From positions 6,349,501-6,413,500 of the forward strand of contig JAYKKT010000046.1 in the NCBI GenBank assembly GCA_036023115.1: a stretch of DNA of 64,000 bases, given 5' to 3'. The translations under genes were made by a program, and so were the position numbers. Source of the stretch: Brasenia schreberi. Its lineage: Eukaryota; Streptophyta; Magnoliopsida; Nymphaeales; Cabombaceae. Every line of letters begins with the position of its first letter. Positions within the stretch are counted from its first letter, which is position 1. Under the pieces are notes generated by a model. That model had not been told where the DNA came from. It searched no databases and saw nothing but the letters and a program-made list of their open reading frames with translations. Positions 1-13,019 of the stretch are shown here, in pieces.

Positions 1-342
1 CAAGCCCGGATAAAGGAGGAGGGTTGTGTTAGGCTTCCGACAACCGGCTTAAAACTTCGTTGGATTTTTATAACATGGATTACAAAAATTATGAGCATTG
101 CTTTGGGGCGTCTCCGCCTAGCGACGTGCTGCAGAGCCCGAATACAGTAAGAAGTAAGCAAGGGTCACTACATTTTTACCCGAATGTAGTGAATCAATTG
201 CAGAGAGGGTTCCCACATCATGGACGGATGTGGGTAAAGAAGAGAGGGTTCCCACATTATGGACGGATGTGGGTAAAGAAGTTAGTCCCGCTACATTGCT
301 GCCTGAATGTAGTGAAAAATTTTCAGAGAGGGTCTTCGCATT

Positions 343-1110
343 TTGATTCATATTCTAGTCCTAGATAATAAGATTCTTATTGGTTCTTGGAATATCGGAA
401 CATTATCGAGTAAGCTAATGGAGGTGGTAGATACTATGATTCAGAGAAAGATTCATATTCTATGTTTACAAGAAACAAAATGGGTTGGAGAAAAAGCAAA
501 GGAGATAGAGGATACATGTTTTAAATTATGGTACTCAGGTAAAGAAAAGGCTCAAAACGGCGTTGGTATTATCATAAATAAAGATTTAAAGGAGAGTGTA
601 GTAGATATATAACGATATGGTGACCGAATCATGACGTTGAAATTAGTGTTAGGAGCAGAGGTTTTGAATATAGTTTGTGCTTACGCACCCCAAGTAGGAC
701 TAGAAGATAGTATAAAGATTGTTTTTTGGGAAGAGTTAGATAAGGTGTTTCAAAAGATTCCACAAAGGGAGATGATTTGTTTAGGAGGAGATTTAAATGG
801 ACATGTCGGTAAAGAGGCACTAGGATATCAAGGGATTTATGGAAACTTTGGTTTTGGGGATATAAACGAGGAAGGTAGGGAGATTTTAAATTTTGCTATG
901 GCATTTGATCTCTTTATAGTCAATACAATCTTCAAAAAATGAGATGAACATTTAATTACTTATAAGAGTGGCTTATCACAAACACAAATAGATTACTTTA
1001 TTTGTAGAAAAAAAGATAAAGCGTGTTGTAAAGATTGTAAGGTAATTCAAGGAGAAAGCTTAACCACCCAACATCGACTTTTAGTTATGGATTTACAATT
1101 AAAAAAATAG
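343..1110 (+). pseudogene. LINE apurinic-type endonuclease domain (broken)
   Basis: Endonuclease/exonuclease/phosphatase domain of the LINE, which would nick target DNA. Visible family signatures are SWNIGTLSSK near the start, LCLQETKW (catalytic Glu), VCAYAPQVG, GGDLNGHVG (Asp-x-Asn catalytic pair) and a C-terminal SQTQIDYF stretch followed by a TQHRLL segment that carries the late catalytic His. The frame is interrupted by a TAA at about 610, a TGA at about 940 and further stops near 1110, so it is not translatable as one protein. The match to plant RTE endonucleases is by recognition, not by search. Confidence 0.85.
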
Positions 1111-1699
1111 TCAAAGAAGAAAAGAGTGCATCGAGCTATTCGGACTAAATGGTGGAACCTTAAAAGCAAGAAAGAAGATATATTTAAACAGATGTTTGGA
1201 ATTATGTTGGCACACCCTATGATATGTAGAACAATATGGCTATACATATTAGGGAAGTGGCGAAAGATGTGTTAGGGGTATCTAAGGGAGGTGTACCAGC
1301 ACAAAAAGAAGCTTGGTGGTGGAGTGAAGTAGTACAAAATAAAATCAAGGCAAAGAGGGCATGTTACAAATTACATTATGCTAAGAAAACTAGTGAAACT
1401 TTAGAAACTTATAAGAAAGCAAAGAAGGAAGCGAAAAAGGCTGTTAATGAAGCAAAAGCTACGATTTGGGAGGACTTATATAAAAAAACTCAACTCAAAA
1501 GAGGGTGAAAGAGATATTTTTAGGATAGCTAGGGCTAGAGATAAGAAAACTAAAGATCTTAATTATGTTAGATGCATAAAAGACGAGGATGAAAAAATTC
1601 TAGTGGCAAATGATGATATAAGAAATAGATGGAAAAACTATTTTTATAATCTTTTTAATGAAAATAAAGATGTTAGTATTAGTTTAGGAGATTTAGTTT

Positions 1700-3842
1700 A
1701 GAAAAGTATATAAACCACAATTTCTACCGACGTATTCAAAAGAATGAAGTCAAAGAGGCTCTTAAACATATGAAGGGTGGTAAATCGGTAGGAAAATACT
1801 AGGAGAAATAGGAATCACTTGGCTCACAAGACTATTTAATGAAATATGGAAAAACCAAAAGATGCCCGAGGAATGGAGAGCAAGTACACTTATACCTATA
1901 TATAAGTACAAGGGAGACATTCAAAATTGTGCGAATTATCGAGGTATCAAGTACAACAGAGAACCATTTGGATTCATGCCAGGCAGATCTACTATTGAAG
2001 TGATTGACCTTTTGAGATGTCTTATGGAACATTTTAGAGCAAAAAAGAAAGACCTTAACATGATATTTATTGATCTAGAAAAAGCTTATGGTAGGGTACC
2101 GAGGGAGGTTCTTTGGAGGACTTTGGAAAAAAGAGGTATCACATTGACATATATTAACCTTATGAGAGACATGTATGATGGTGCAAAATCATGTGTAAGG
2201 ACTCATGAAGGAACGACAGACTTCTTTGAAGTTAATATTGGGTTACATCAAGGATCAACTTTAAGTCCATACTTATTTATAATGGTGATGGATGAGTTAA
2301 CAAAACATATTCAAGATGAAGTACCTTGGTGTATGTTATTTGCAGATGACATTGTATTAGTGGAGGAGTCTATGGAAAAAATTAATAGAAAATTGGAACT
2401 ATAGAGAGAAATATTAGAAAGCAAAGGCCTCCGACTTAGTAGAACAAAGACAAAATATATGGAATGTAAGTTTGATCATTTGGTTACTTCAGAGGACATG
2501 AAAATTAAAATTGGCACACATTGCATTCCCCAAAAAGAAAGTTTTAAATACCTAGGGTCAATTTTTCAGAGTGATGGAAGAATTGATGGAGATGTTACAC
2601 ATAGAATTAATGCTGGTTGGTTAAAATGGAGAGGAGCATCAGGTATTCTTTGTGATAAGAAGATACCATTAAAGTTAAAAGGTAAATATTATAGAGCAGC
2701 AATTAGGCCTGCTATGTTTGATGGTTCTGAGTGTTGGGCAGTTAATCATCAACATGTACAAAAGATGTCTGTGATAGAAATAAAGATGTTGAGATGGATG
2801 AGTGGTCATACAAGAAAAGACCATATACATAATGAGGTTATGATAGGGTACCGAGGGAGGTTCTTTGGAGAACTTTGGAAAAAAGAGGTATCACATTGAC
2901 ATATATTAACCTTATGAGAGACATGTATGATGGTGCAAAATCATGTGTGAGGACTCATGAAGGAATGACAGACTTCTTTGAAGTTAATATTGGGTTACAT
3001 CAAGGATCAACTTTAAGTCCATACTTATTTATAATGGTGATTGATGAGTTAACAAAACATATTCAAGATGAAGTGCTTTGGTGTATGTTATTTGCAGATG
3101 GCATTGTGTTAGTGGAAGAGTCTAAGGAAAAAGTTAATAGAAAATTGGAACTATGGAGAGAAGCGTTAGAAAGCAAAGGCCTCCGACTTAGTAGAACAAA
3201 GTCAGAATATATGAAATGTAAGTTTGATCATTTGGTTACCTCAGAGGACATAGAAATTAAAATTGGCACACATTGCATCCCCCAAAGGAAAGTTTTAAAT
3301 ACCTAGTGTCAATTTTTCAGAGTGATGGAAGAATTGATGGAGATGTTACACATAGAATTAATGCTGGTTGGTTAAAATGGAGAGGAGCATCAGGTATTCT
3401 TTGTGATAAGAAGATACCATTAAAATTAAAAGGTAAATATTATAGAGCAACAATTAGGCCTGTCATGTTTTATGGTTCTGAGTGTTGGGCGGTTAATCAT
3501 CAATATTTACAAAAGATGTATGTGACAGAAATGAAGATGTTGAGATGGATGAGTGGTCATACAAGAAAAGACCGTATACATAATGAGGTTATTAGAAACA
3601 AATTAGGAGTGGCACCAATAGAGGATAAAATGAGAGAACATCGTTTAAGATTGTTTGGACATATAAAAAAAATATCAAAAGAAGAACCTATAAATTTGGA
3701 AAGTATTAAAAGAGGTAGAGGACGACCACAAAAGTGTTGGAAAGAAACAATAAAGAATGATCTAGCTTATTGGGAGTTAACTGCTAACATGAGACACGAT
3801 AGGGATATGTGGAAACAAAGAATCCATGTAGCCGACCCCATC
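1700..3842 (+). pseudogene. LINE reverse transcriptase domain (broken, partly duplicated)
   Basis: Reverse transcriptase of the LINE. Blocks visible are PEEWRASTLIPIYKYKGD, NYRGIK, FGFMPGRST, IFIDLEKAYGRVPR, GLHQGSTLSPYLF and the catalytic FADD box (LFADDIVLVEES). A short piece between NYRGIK and FGFMPGRS is missing compared with normal copies (about 1946-1965 is a deletion junction). From about 2843 the palm region starts again (second GLHQGSTLSPYLF), and the second copy has FADG instead of FADD, which destroys the catalytic Asp pair. The C-terminal part (CWAVNHQ, RWMSGHTRKDRIHNEV, RGRGRPQKCWKE) is the usual RTE tail domain. Dead copy. Confidence 0.88.
2091..3594 (+). repeat. 752-bp tandem duplication inside the LINE
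   Basis: The stretch beginning TAGGGTACCGAGGGAGG at about 2091 recurs at about 2843, an offset of 752 bp, and the two copies run in parallel to TTAT at about 2841 and 3593. The junction shows a short shared TTATG. The copies differ by scattered single bases (for example GGAGGAC against GGAGAAC, AACGACA against AATGACA), so the duplication is not recent. Confidence 0.85.
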
Positions 3843-4193
3843 TAGTATGGGAAAAGGCTTAGTTGTTGTTGTTGTTGTTGTACAACTGCCCCTCTAGCAT
3901 TCACTCCTCTGTTCTTTTCTTCGTTTCTGCTTTATGAAACACCCCGATATCTGTTGGTAGTCGCAAAAAAGAAAAAAATTGTATGACTTTGATACTTTGC
4001 TAGAATTTGACATATAATCTTCATGATCTTCTGCTACATGGGAAGTTTTGGTTGCCCTATAAAAGTTGCAGTACTTTTTAAAGCATGGAAGCTTACATCA
4101 AACATTGACATCAAATTATGGTTCTCTTGATAACAGAACCACCAATTTGTAGCTTGATTCCATTGAATAAATTGTTTTGGTTGTCATATGCAG

Positions 4194-4318
4194 GAAGCAA
4201 ATCCAGTGAGCGTGTTGCTTGCCCCAACTGTGGGAGGCACTTCTGCTTCGACTGCGACATCTATATCCACGAGAGCTTGCACAATTGTCCAGGATGCGAG
4301 GGCCAGCGAGATCTCTGA
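4194..4318 (+). CDS. GTF2H2: TFIIH subunit p44 (SSL1/GTF2H2), last exon only
   Basis: C-terminal zinc-binding exon of the p44 subunit of TFIIH, which helps the XPD helicase in transcription initiation and nucleotide excision repair in the nucleus. An acceptor ATATGCAG precedes base 4194. The exon then encodes about 40 residues ending in TGA at 4316-4318. Visible are CPNCGRHFCFDCDIYIHES and LHNCPGC, the C4-type metal-binding pattern of the p44 C-terminus. The upstream exons lie outside the window or beyond the LINE. The tail after the finger (EGQRDL) differs from the longer tails I know from other plants. It could be a functional last exon or a fragment of a duplicated gene; the sequence cannot decide. 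Confidence 0.8.
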
Positions 4319-4720
4319 TAAGTATAGCTGAAATTTTGCAATGTAGACCCACCTTTTTTCCACTTGTTTGGTGAGTAGCAATATGATTTATTTATATTAT
4401 GGATTAGTTGATTTGTTAGTTAAAGATTGAAGGACTTGGCCGATAAAGAAGCTCTTAATGTCGTTTGAGTGTAGAGGAAATGTTTACTGTTGTTGCCTTT
4501 ACTGGAATTCTTGCAATGCAAATATTCTAGTGCCTGGCGTTCTTCCTTTCTTACCATCACCATCATCTCTCAGAAAATCGACGTTTTTGCAGCAGAACAT
4601 ATCCTATGGTGAATGATGGTTGCTTCTCGTTGCTACGCACCACTTCATGTTAGCCTTGCATCTGATCTCATCTTAACTATCATCATGCACCATGCCGGAT
4701 GTGATGCATCATAGTTAGGG

Positions 4721-4724
<4 letters not shown>

Positions 4725-4785
<61 letters not shown>
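4725..4785. repeat. (CT)n microsatellite
   Basis: About 30 uninterrupted CT dinucleotides. They create a spurious Glu-Arg repeat reading frame on the minus strand. Confidence 0.95.
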
Positions 4786-4787
<2 letters not shown>

Positions 4788-4919
4788 TCAATTTCAAGAA
4801 AATGGTTGCAACTTTATCACTGAGCTGTTTCTTTTTTTTTTTTGCCTTTTTCCAAATATAATTAGGTCTATTTGGATGATGCCAAGTGCCTTTAGATGCA
4901 AAACAGATTAATAGGCAAT

Positions 4920-5140
4920 AATTAGACATGGACCGGAACCAGTGGTTTGAAACTGCCCGTTTCAATTCACTTGGAACCATGAACCATACACCCAGTTTCG
5001 CTTGCGGTTCTCGTTTGAGCCAAAATTGGAAAATCCAAAAAAAAAAAGCTTCAAAAGGTAATAAGAGGTTGAAAAGTCAGAATCGATGATTTGGACTGCC
5101 GGTTCTGGATTGATCCAAATTATTGGTTGGTGCAAAATAT
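4920..5140. repeat. GGTTCC-rich dispersed repeat piece
   Basis: Contains GGACCGGAACCAGTGGTTTG, CTTGGAACCATGAACC, GCGGTTCTCG and GCCGGTTCTGG. Similar GGAACC/GGTTCC-studded stretches occur at about 42880-43135 and 63115-63480. Probably debris of one DNA element; no terminal repeats or target duplication found. Confidence 0.5.
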
Positions 5141-5713
5141 CAGCTTTCTTATAACTGCAAACACGCTCCTTTATGCAAAATGTACATGTGTATTCATCTG
5201 ATATAATGATCCATTACCATAAGAATGAAATAGCATATTATTCACTATCAAGGCAGCACAAATTTCCCACATTAGTTACAAAGGTTACTCCGCTCCGACG
5301 AGATTGAAGTACTGAATGAAGATGCTGAGTTGCATATGTAATTAAGATTCATGGTGGTGAAAAGTTGGTGTATTATCAAAGAGAAGGATATGCTTAAGTT
5401 GGTATAAACATTTATATAAGTAGTCTCATAGGTTCGATTAAAAAAATACGGAAAGCTAAGATGGTGAATACTTGACAAAAGTCTAAAACATATTAAAAAG
5501 AAATAATAAATATAATCTTATTTTTTAATATTTTAGTTAGTTGTTACGATGCAATGATGTGGCCTTTGATAGAAAATAACACTAACAAATTCATATCCCT
5601 GATTCCATCTAGAGTGAGAAAAGACTGATCTTGGTTTGGTTTTTTTTTTTTTGTTCATTGAAGTAAATAGCGTTTGAACCAAATAGATTATTCAGGGATA
5701 TTATTGAATATTC

Positions 5714-5806
5714 TTTTGGTAAAGGGGAGGCCGAAGCCACAAGCATGCCCAAGGTATTGAACTCATGACCTTCAATTTAGACAGGTGAGTTATTGCTTTT
5801 TGTGCT
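5714..5806 (-). repeat. tRNA-derived SINE-like remnant
   Basis: On the minus strand this reads a box A-like segment (ATAACTCACCTGTCTAAATT) and, after about 15 more bases, a GGTCATGAGTTCAAT box B-like segment. It matches the copies at 10141, 20605, 33343 and 59763. Confidence 0.5.
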
Positions 5807-6175
5807 GAAATCATAGTGAATAAGTGATGATACATTTAGGGACTTGTTAAAATACATATAATTAGTTAATTAGATAACTTGGTCCGAAGCTCTAAATTTA
5901 GGTGTACGAATATCACGGGTTCTGGATCCAGTGACGGACCCAGAGCCAGAAAAGAACCCAGTGGGATCCACATGAAAGATTCTCATCGCGCGTATCGCCC
6001 GTCTATCCGAAGGCCGTGGCGACTCCACACGATTTGCGGATTCACGCGTCAGTTTCTCTTCCCTTCTAAGAAATCATCACAAGTGTCTCTCTCTCTCTGT
6101 TGCGTCTTCGCCATCAATCGGCCTCCATAAATTATCTGAAGAGGAACGGAAGAGTAGGAATCGTCGACATCGATA

Positions 6176-6811
6176 ATGGCGGGGGTTGCAGTTCCACCGA
6201 CAGCGGCCACCACGACGACGCCTCTTCCGACTCAGATTCCGGCAATCGCCGCGGCCAACCCGGCGGCCAGAGCCTTCTTCCTCCGCCTCTACGACAGCGC
6301 CCGATCTGGCCTCTCGCAGAGCCGTTCATGGGCGGAACTCGCTGATCGCAACCAGCTCGCGAAACCTGACTCCCTCTCGGAGGCCACCGGCCGGATCCGC
6401 AAGAATTGGGCGTACTTCCGCATCAACTACCTTATCATCCTCACCGCCGCTCTCGCGGTGTCTCTTGTCACCCACCCCGGCTCGCTAATCGTCCTCGCTC
6501 TGCTACTCGCTGGCTGGATCTTTCTCTATCTCTTCCGCACCGAGCCGCTCGCCCTCTTTGGGCGTACGTTCAACGATCGCGAGGTTCTCGGCGGGCTCCT
6601 CCTTTCCACTGTCGTCGTTATCTTCCTCACCTCCGTCGGATCTCTCCTGATCTCTGCCCTTCTGTTCGGCGTTGCCGTTGTCTGTGTCCACGCTTCTTTC
6701 AGGGTTCCAGAGGACCTCTTCCTTGACGAACAAGAGCCGGCCACCGGTGGGTTGTTTTCTTTCCTCAGTTCTCCCCCGACTACGGCATCTGTTGTCGCCG
6801 TGCAAGTCTGA
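6176..6811 (+). CDS. PRA1 family protein (prenylated Rab acceptor)
   Basis: A 211-aa intronless protein of the PRA1/YIP3 family, membrane proteins of the ER, Golgi and endosomes that bind prenylated Rab GTPases and act in vesicle traffic. The N-terminus (1-30) is Ala/Thr/Pro-rich and cytosolic. A conserved basic-aromatic stretch (RIRKNWAYFRINY, 73-85) leads into two closely spaced hydrophobic pairs (about 85-120 and 138-175), the usual hairpin topology. The acidic tail VPEDLFLDEQE follows. Length and layout fit plant PRA1 group B/F members, which are also intronless. ATG 6176 is the first in-frame start after a CT-rich leader. Intact; no disruption seen. The exact subgroup is not assigned. 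Confidence 0.93.
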   Translation: MAGVAVPPTAATTTTPLPTQIPAIAAANPAARAFFLRLYDSARSGLSQSRSWAELADRNQLAKPDSLSEATGRIRKNWAYFRINYLIILTAALAVSLVTHPGSLIVLALLLAGWIFLYLFRTEPLALFGRTFNDREVLGGLLLSTVVVIFLTSVGSLLISALLFGVAVVCVHASFRVPEDLFLDEQEPATGGLFSFLSSPPTTASVVAVQV

Positions 6812-7680
6812 TCCCGCCGATGCTTTCTTCAGGTTCTGCTTCTACGGTAAATAAAAAGAATTCAGAATGCTATACTAGAGATCCAATGGATCCAACCTAG
6901 AATTCTTCTACTATATCTAGATACTCCTCTGTTGTTCCCGTTAAATTTGTTCTGTATCTATGTCCTTGATATGGACCTTTTTTTTGTTTGTTTACAGATC
7001 TCATGAGACGAATCTTGCTTTTGAACTCGCTTGATGCGAGATATTGTAGACACTTTTCGTGACTTCGTCTTTGTTTAATTATCTCCATCAATACAGAAGA
7101 AAAGTTTAGATCTATATGCTATTGAGTCCTGCGTCATTGAGCAAGTCTACAATGGTTACAGGTCATTACTTCTTTTTCATTAAGCAATTCATATTTGATG
7201 GCTGCGTGCTCTGTGAGTCATGCGAAAATGTCCCCCTCCTGCCTTTGTTCTGCTCTGAAATCAGCCCTCTTAGGATTGAGAAGCTTAAGGTTCCAAAGAT
7301 TGCCTTCTGTGGAACCGTCATCCATGATCAAGTTGGAAGCAAGATACTTATTTTCTGTTGATGGGCTTGAATTGGTGTTACTGTTGACACGACAATGACC
7401 TGACCCGAACAGCTTGCGGTGCAACACGAAATGGACACGAGAAATAAGAGACCTGTGCTCAGTGGCAGATCGAGGGTGTTGGGGGTGGGTGGATGGGGCG
7501 GTCGCCCCCTGAAATTTTGATATTTGGATGTAAAATTTACGTTTTACAGTTGAATACATTTGAGATACAAAGATACATGCGCCCCCCTTGACACTATTTT
7601 CTAGATCTGCTACCCCTGTGTTCAGGGTGGGCATGGGCTGGCTACTGCCGGGCCGGCGTAGCAAGAGTCGAATGCACTAA

Positions 7681-7784
7681 GAAGAGCGATGTATGCATTT
7701 CCTAGAATCATAACAAGAGTCGGAGCTTCGAAGAAGAGCGAGGTATGCATTTCCTAGAATCATAACAAGAGTCGGAACTTCTCT
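7681..7784. repeat. Tandem repeat, 52-bp period, two units
   Basis: GAAGAGCGATGTATGCATTT at 7681 recurs as GAAGAGCGAGGTATGCATTT at 7733. The rest of the unit, including CCTAGAATCATAACAAGAG, is identical or nearly so. Confidence 0.9.
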
Positions 7785-7929
7785 TTTGCTTTTACTTATA
7801 CATGCGTGAAATCCAGTTTTTTCTGAACATTCACTCTGTTAGCCATCATCTTAGTTTTTCGATGTTTCCCTAATGAATGAAGTTCCTTTGCAAATTTACG
7901 TTTCTGTTATTTATGCCGAATGTGATGGG

Positions 7930-8250
7930 TTCATTAGAACCTCGGGGTGATAAATTGTCCGGAACTCGCTTGAGAACGAGAATTCTTGATGCGAAGAAAT
8001 GTCAACGAGTTCATTCCAACTTGACTTGATCTTTTTTGCATCTCCAATTCTTATAACTTGTGACAGTTTCATCGTATTGGTTTTAAATTTTTTATGTAAC
8101 GGGTTCACAGAACCTGGGATGATAATAAATTATCCACTTGAGAATGAGAATGCTTGATAGGAAGAAGTGTCAACAAGTTCATTCCAATCTCGACTTTGAT
8201 CTTTTTCCATATTTCCAATTCTTGTAACTTATGACGGTTTGGAAGTTGTG
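7930..8250. repeat. Diverged tandem duplication, about 170-bp period
   Basis: The first unit has GGGTTCATTAGAACCT, GAGAACGAGAATTC and GTCAACGAGTTCATTCCAA. The second has GGGTTCACAGAACCT, GAGAATGAGAATGC and GTCAACAAGTTCATTCCAA in the same order. Confidence 0.8.
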
Positions 8251-10140
8251 ATATTCTATGTAAAGCGACGCGGTTCTTGTCTAAGGAGGTGGGAAAATCT
8301 GTATAGAGCATTGTAATTTATTTGGTCCCATATCGCATGGGTTACTGATGTTTCCGTTATAACAGGTACGACAAAGTAAAATTAAAACATACAAATCTCA
8401 AAGAAAAAAACTTGACATTTCAAAAAAAAATCAAAGAATGTGTTGAAAGATTGGACAACGCAATGCATTTAGAAGGAACATCATGCATTCCTCATCATAA
8501 AGTTAACTAAATTATATAATATTAACTGATACATACATTTTCATTGTTGTTCTTCAGTTTTTTTTCCTTCATAAGCTAGTGAACACTTTGTTCTTGAATT
8601 CTTCATATTCATCACCTTCGCTCATTTCCTCATGATCCTTCGTTTCTTACTGTTGAGTTCTTTTCTTAAGCTTGAATCTTTTAAACTGTCTGTGCATTGA
8701 ATCCTTGACATGGTCAAAATGCTTTTTCATTTGCATAAAATGATTTTCTAACCACACCAATCCAGTCCTTTCCTTGCATTAGGTAGGATCAGCTACATGG
8801 ATTATTTAGATTGCCATTGAAATCGATCTTGAGTTATATAAGCATCTGATTTCAAAAGAGTGAGATCGGTCTTCTACCAACAGCATGGGCTTTCATCTCC
8901 CTCTTTTAAGGTGTTCCTCATCCACCTTCTTTCACCTTCTTTCCGGTGCTGCATGTGGCTACACTGTTGTCAACAGGCTTCGCTTCAACCATGTTATCAA
9001 TAGTGATTAATCCCAGGTACACACCATTAGGTTTAAAAAATGAACAACATATATTTAATGCATTTATAAATGTGAATCAATCAAATCAAAACAAAAGTAC
9101 CTACGATAATGCATATTATCAACACTAGTTGCAACTTATGGAAAATCTCTTTGATTATGTGCCTTTCTTTCTGTTCATACAGAAGTTCAAAGAATGACTC
9201 ATCTATCGAGTGTTGTATGCATTATCATGTCTTTGGATTTGAAGTCTGGTTCATGCAATGGTTGATATGTTTGATTTGGAAGATGGCTGTTGAAGAAGAT
9301 GATGTCATATGGAGCTCCAATGTAAATGCCAATAAAGATGTTAAGAAGTTGGATATGTATAAAAAATAGTGCGAAAATATGCCTAAAATAATGTTGAAAA
9401 GAAATAATAAAACATGATATTGATATTGATAAAACTGTCATGTGGAATAACTCCTGTTCTTTGTGGAGCAGCAACATATAGGGGTTCATCTTAGTGGGTT
9501 GGCTGTAAATAATAAATTTTATAAAAAATCAAAAATAGTCAAGAGCAACTTAGAAAATCAATTAATATCTAATTTCCACTAACTTCTCTAATTTTCTCTC
9601 CTCTGGAACCACCATGCAACCCTAAGTCCGATCAGAAATGCAAAGAAAAATCACGACAAACAAACATATGCATATCCAGTTTCATGTCCTGTATCTTTAA
9701 TCCTTGTTTAGGATAAACAGGGGACGACTCAGCCCGGTGGATCTAAGATTAAATTGCATTTGAAGTGAACTCGTATGAATAATTTTAGTATAAAAAGGAC
9801 TTCCTTTTGGGCAATGTTGCATCCTATATACGAGCTTCATCATGGTCTTTGGAACAATCAATCTTATGTTTGACAGTGGTTTAAACCATTGCAAGAGTGG
9901 TTGATCCATCTCCATCTTAATTTAATTATACATTTGGTTTGACAGGTTCGAGTCCTTCTCACTTCTCTAGCGAAGGGAATGTGCAAATTTGCCCCCATTT
10001 TAGGGTTAAGTTGGGCTTAGTCAGACACAACCATATGCATACCCGTGCCGAGTGCATACGGGATAATACTAATTGTCAAAATTTAATGTTGTGATTCATG
10101 TTCTAATCTTGCATGTGTATACTACATTATCTTTTCTCTT

Positions 10141-10293
10141 TTCTTTTTCTTTTGGTTGGCGACAATGGCTACTTTCTCCTTTTCCCTTTGTTTGGCGACA
10201 ATGGTGAGGACATGCCCCAATGTTGAACTCATGGCCTTGAACTTGTGAGTCGAACCCCTGCCCAGGTGAGCTATTGCTGTTTGTGCACACCAC
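10141..10293 (-). repeat. tRNA-derived SINE, best copy
   Basis: On the minus strand: ATAGCTCACCTGGGCAGGGG (box A-like), GGGTTCGACTCACAAG, then CATGAGTTCAACATTGGG (box B-like), ending in an A-rich tail (a T-rich run at 10135-10155 on the plus strand). This is the order of a Pol III-transcribed tRNA-derived SINE. Family members at 5714, 20605, 33343 and 59763. Confidence 0.6.
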
Positions 10294-10446
10294 ATCCTCC
10301 CTTTGATGAATTACTACAGGAAAACTTCAAAAGCAGGACCCCATGCACATGAACCCTTGCACACATCGTGCTCTCACGGCCTCCAAGACAAACTCTAAGT
10401 GTCAATCACGTCTACGTATAATTCAACTCAGTTCATAGGCAGATAA

Positions 10447-10453
10447 TATAAAG
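10447..10453 (+). promoter_or_regulatory. TATA box of the plus-strand Ole e 1-like gene
   Basis: TATAAAG lies 77 bp before the ATG at 10524, which would place transcription start about 50 bp upstream of the start codon, normal for plants. Confidence 0.55.
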
Positions 10454-10523
10454 CCACAGGAGCACATCGTTAAGAAGCAACACTCCCAATCAGGAGAAAT
10501 AGAGAGCAACCAAGAAGCTGATC

Positions 10524-11024
10524 ATGGCGACCAACCTCCTTCTCTTTGCAGTGGTGCTGCTATCATCAGCATTGCTTCCGTTAATTTGTTATTCCACGCC
10601 AACTACCTTCGCTGTCGAAGGCATGTTGTTTTGTCAGAGCTGTGCGCATCTCGGGTCGTCCTCGCTGGAGTCGGCGAAGCCCATTGCCGGAGGCCAGGTG
10701 AGCATTCGGTGCAGAGATTTCAAGGGCCGGGTTCGCTTCTACACCGTTCTCACTACGGACAAGGGAGGATACTTCTACGGTCTCCTTGATCAAAATTACT
10801 TTATGCATCTTACTAACGAGAGTATCGCCCACTCCTGCACCTCGCACCTCGTCTCTTCACCTGACCCTCGGTGCAACATGGTGAGCAACCTTGTCAACCA
10901 TGGCGTGGATGGGAGCCCTCTTCGCTACTCCAAGACTCTTCCAGCCAGGAACGGCCGCCAGGCTACTCTTTTGTATGAAACTGGGCCTTTGGCTTTCCGG
11001 CCTGCTGTTTGCAACAAGATCTGA
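10524..11024 (+). CDS. Pollen Ole e 1 / extensin family secreted protein
   Basis: A 166-aa single-exon protein of the Ole e 1-like family, small secreted cysteine-rich cell-wall proteins of uncertain biochemical role. Residues 1-24 form a signal peptide (hydrophobic core LLLFAVVLLSSALLPL). The mature part has six cysteines at 37, 40, 63, 105, 117 and 163. The first pair sits in the family motif VEGMLFCQSC. SSPDPRC and GVDGSPLRYSK are shared with the minus-strand copy at 13020-13502. A TATA box precedes it. The two genes point at each other and are about 2 kb apart, suggesting an old inverted duplication. Intact and probably functional; tissue of expression cannot be read from the sequence. 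Confidence 0.9.
   Translation: MATNLLLFAVVLLSSALLPLICYSTPTTFAVEGMLFCQSCAHLGSSSLESAKPIAGGQVSIRCRDFKGRVRFYTVLTTDKGGYFYGLLDQNYFMHLTNESIAHSCTSHLVSSPDPRCNMVSNLVNHGVDGSPLRYSKTLPARNGRQATLLYETGPLAFRPAVCNKI

Positions 11025-13019
<1,995 letters not shown>

Larger units (their letters stand above)
1..3880 (+). mobile_element. RTE-type LINE (non-LTR retrotransposon), decayed copy
   Basis: Autonomous-type non-LTR retrotransposon that would copy itself by target-primed reverse transcription. An endonuclease region (343-1110) is followed by a reverse transcriptase region (about 1700-3842). The 3' end reads ATCTAGTATGGGAAAAGGCTTAG followed by a (GTT)n tail, the microsatellite-like tail typical of the RTE clade. 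Stop codons and frameshifts break the reading frame many times, so it cannot be active. The 5' end lies just outside the window: other copies here have the same start preceded by GGTCCCAAGCCCGG plus about 35 bp. It sits upstream of the last TFIIH p44 exon, probably inside that gene's intron. At least seven other pieces of the same family occur in the window. Confidence 0.92.
4319..6175. other. Intergenic: p44 3' flank and PRA1 5' flank
   Basis: No convincing gene. The first part is presumably the p44 3' UTR. It holds a long CT microsatellite, a GGTTCC-rich repeat piece and a tRNA-derived SINE-like piece (each listed separately). The last 100-200 bases, richer in GC and CT, are the likely promoter and 5' leader of PRA1. 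Confidence 0.6.
6812..10446. other. Gene-poor intergenic region
   Basis: The first 300 bases are probably PRA1 3' UTR. No other gene could be supported on either strand. Contains two tandem duplications (7681-7784 and 7930-8250) and a SINE at 10141. A piece at 9945-10080 opens with a box B-like GGTTCGAGTCC. Confidence 0.6.

Noticed and set aside
6186..6805. Several open frames of 65-106 codons on both strands
   Set aside because: Alternate frames of the PRA1 coding sequence.
7681..7784. Short direct repeats, considered as a CRISPR-like array
   Set aside because: Only two adjoining units with no spacer; a plant nuclear tandem duplication.
9109..9489. Two overlapping open frames of 86 and 96 codons
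   Set aside because: AT-rich, no domain, no splice context; expected by chance.
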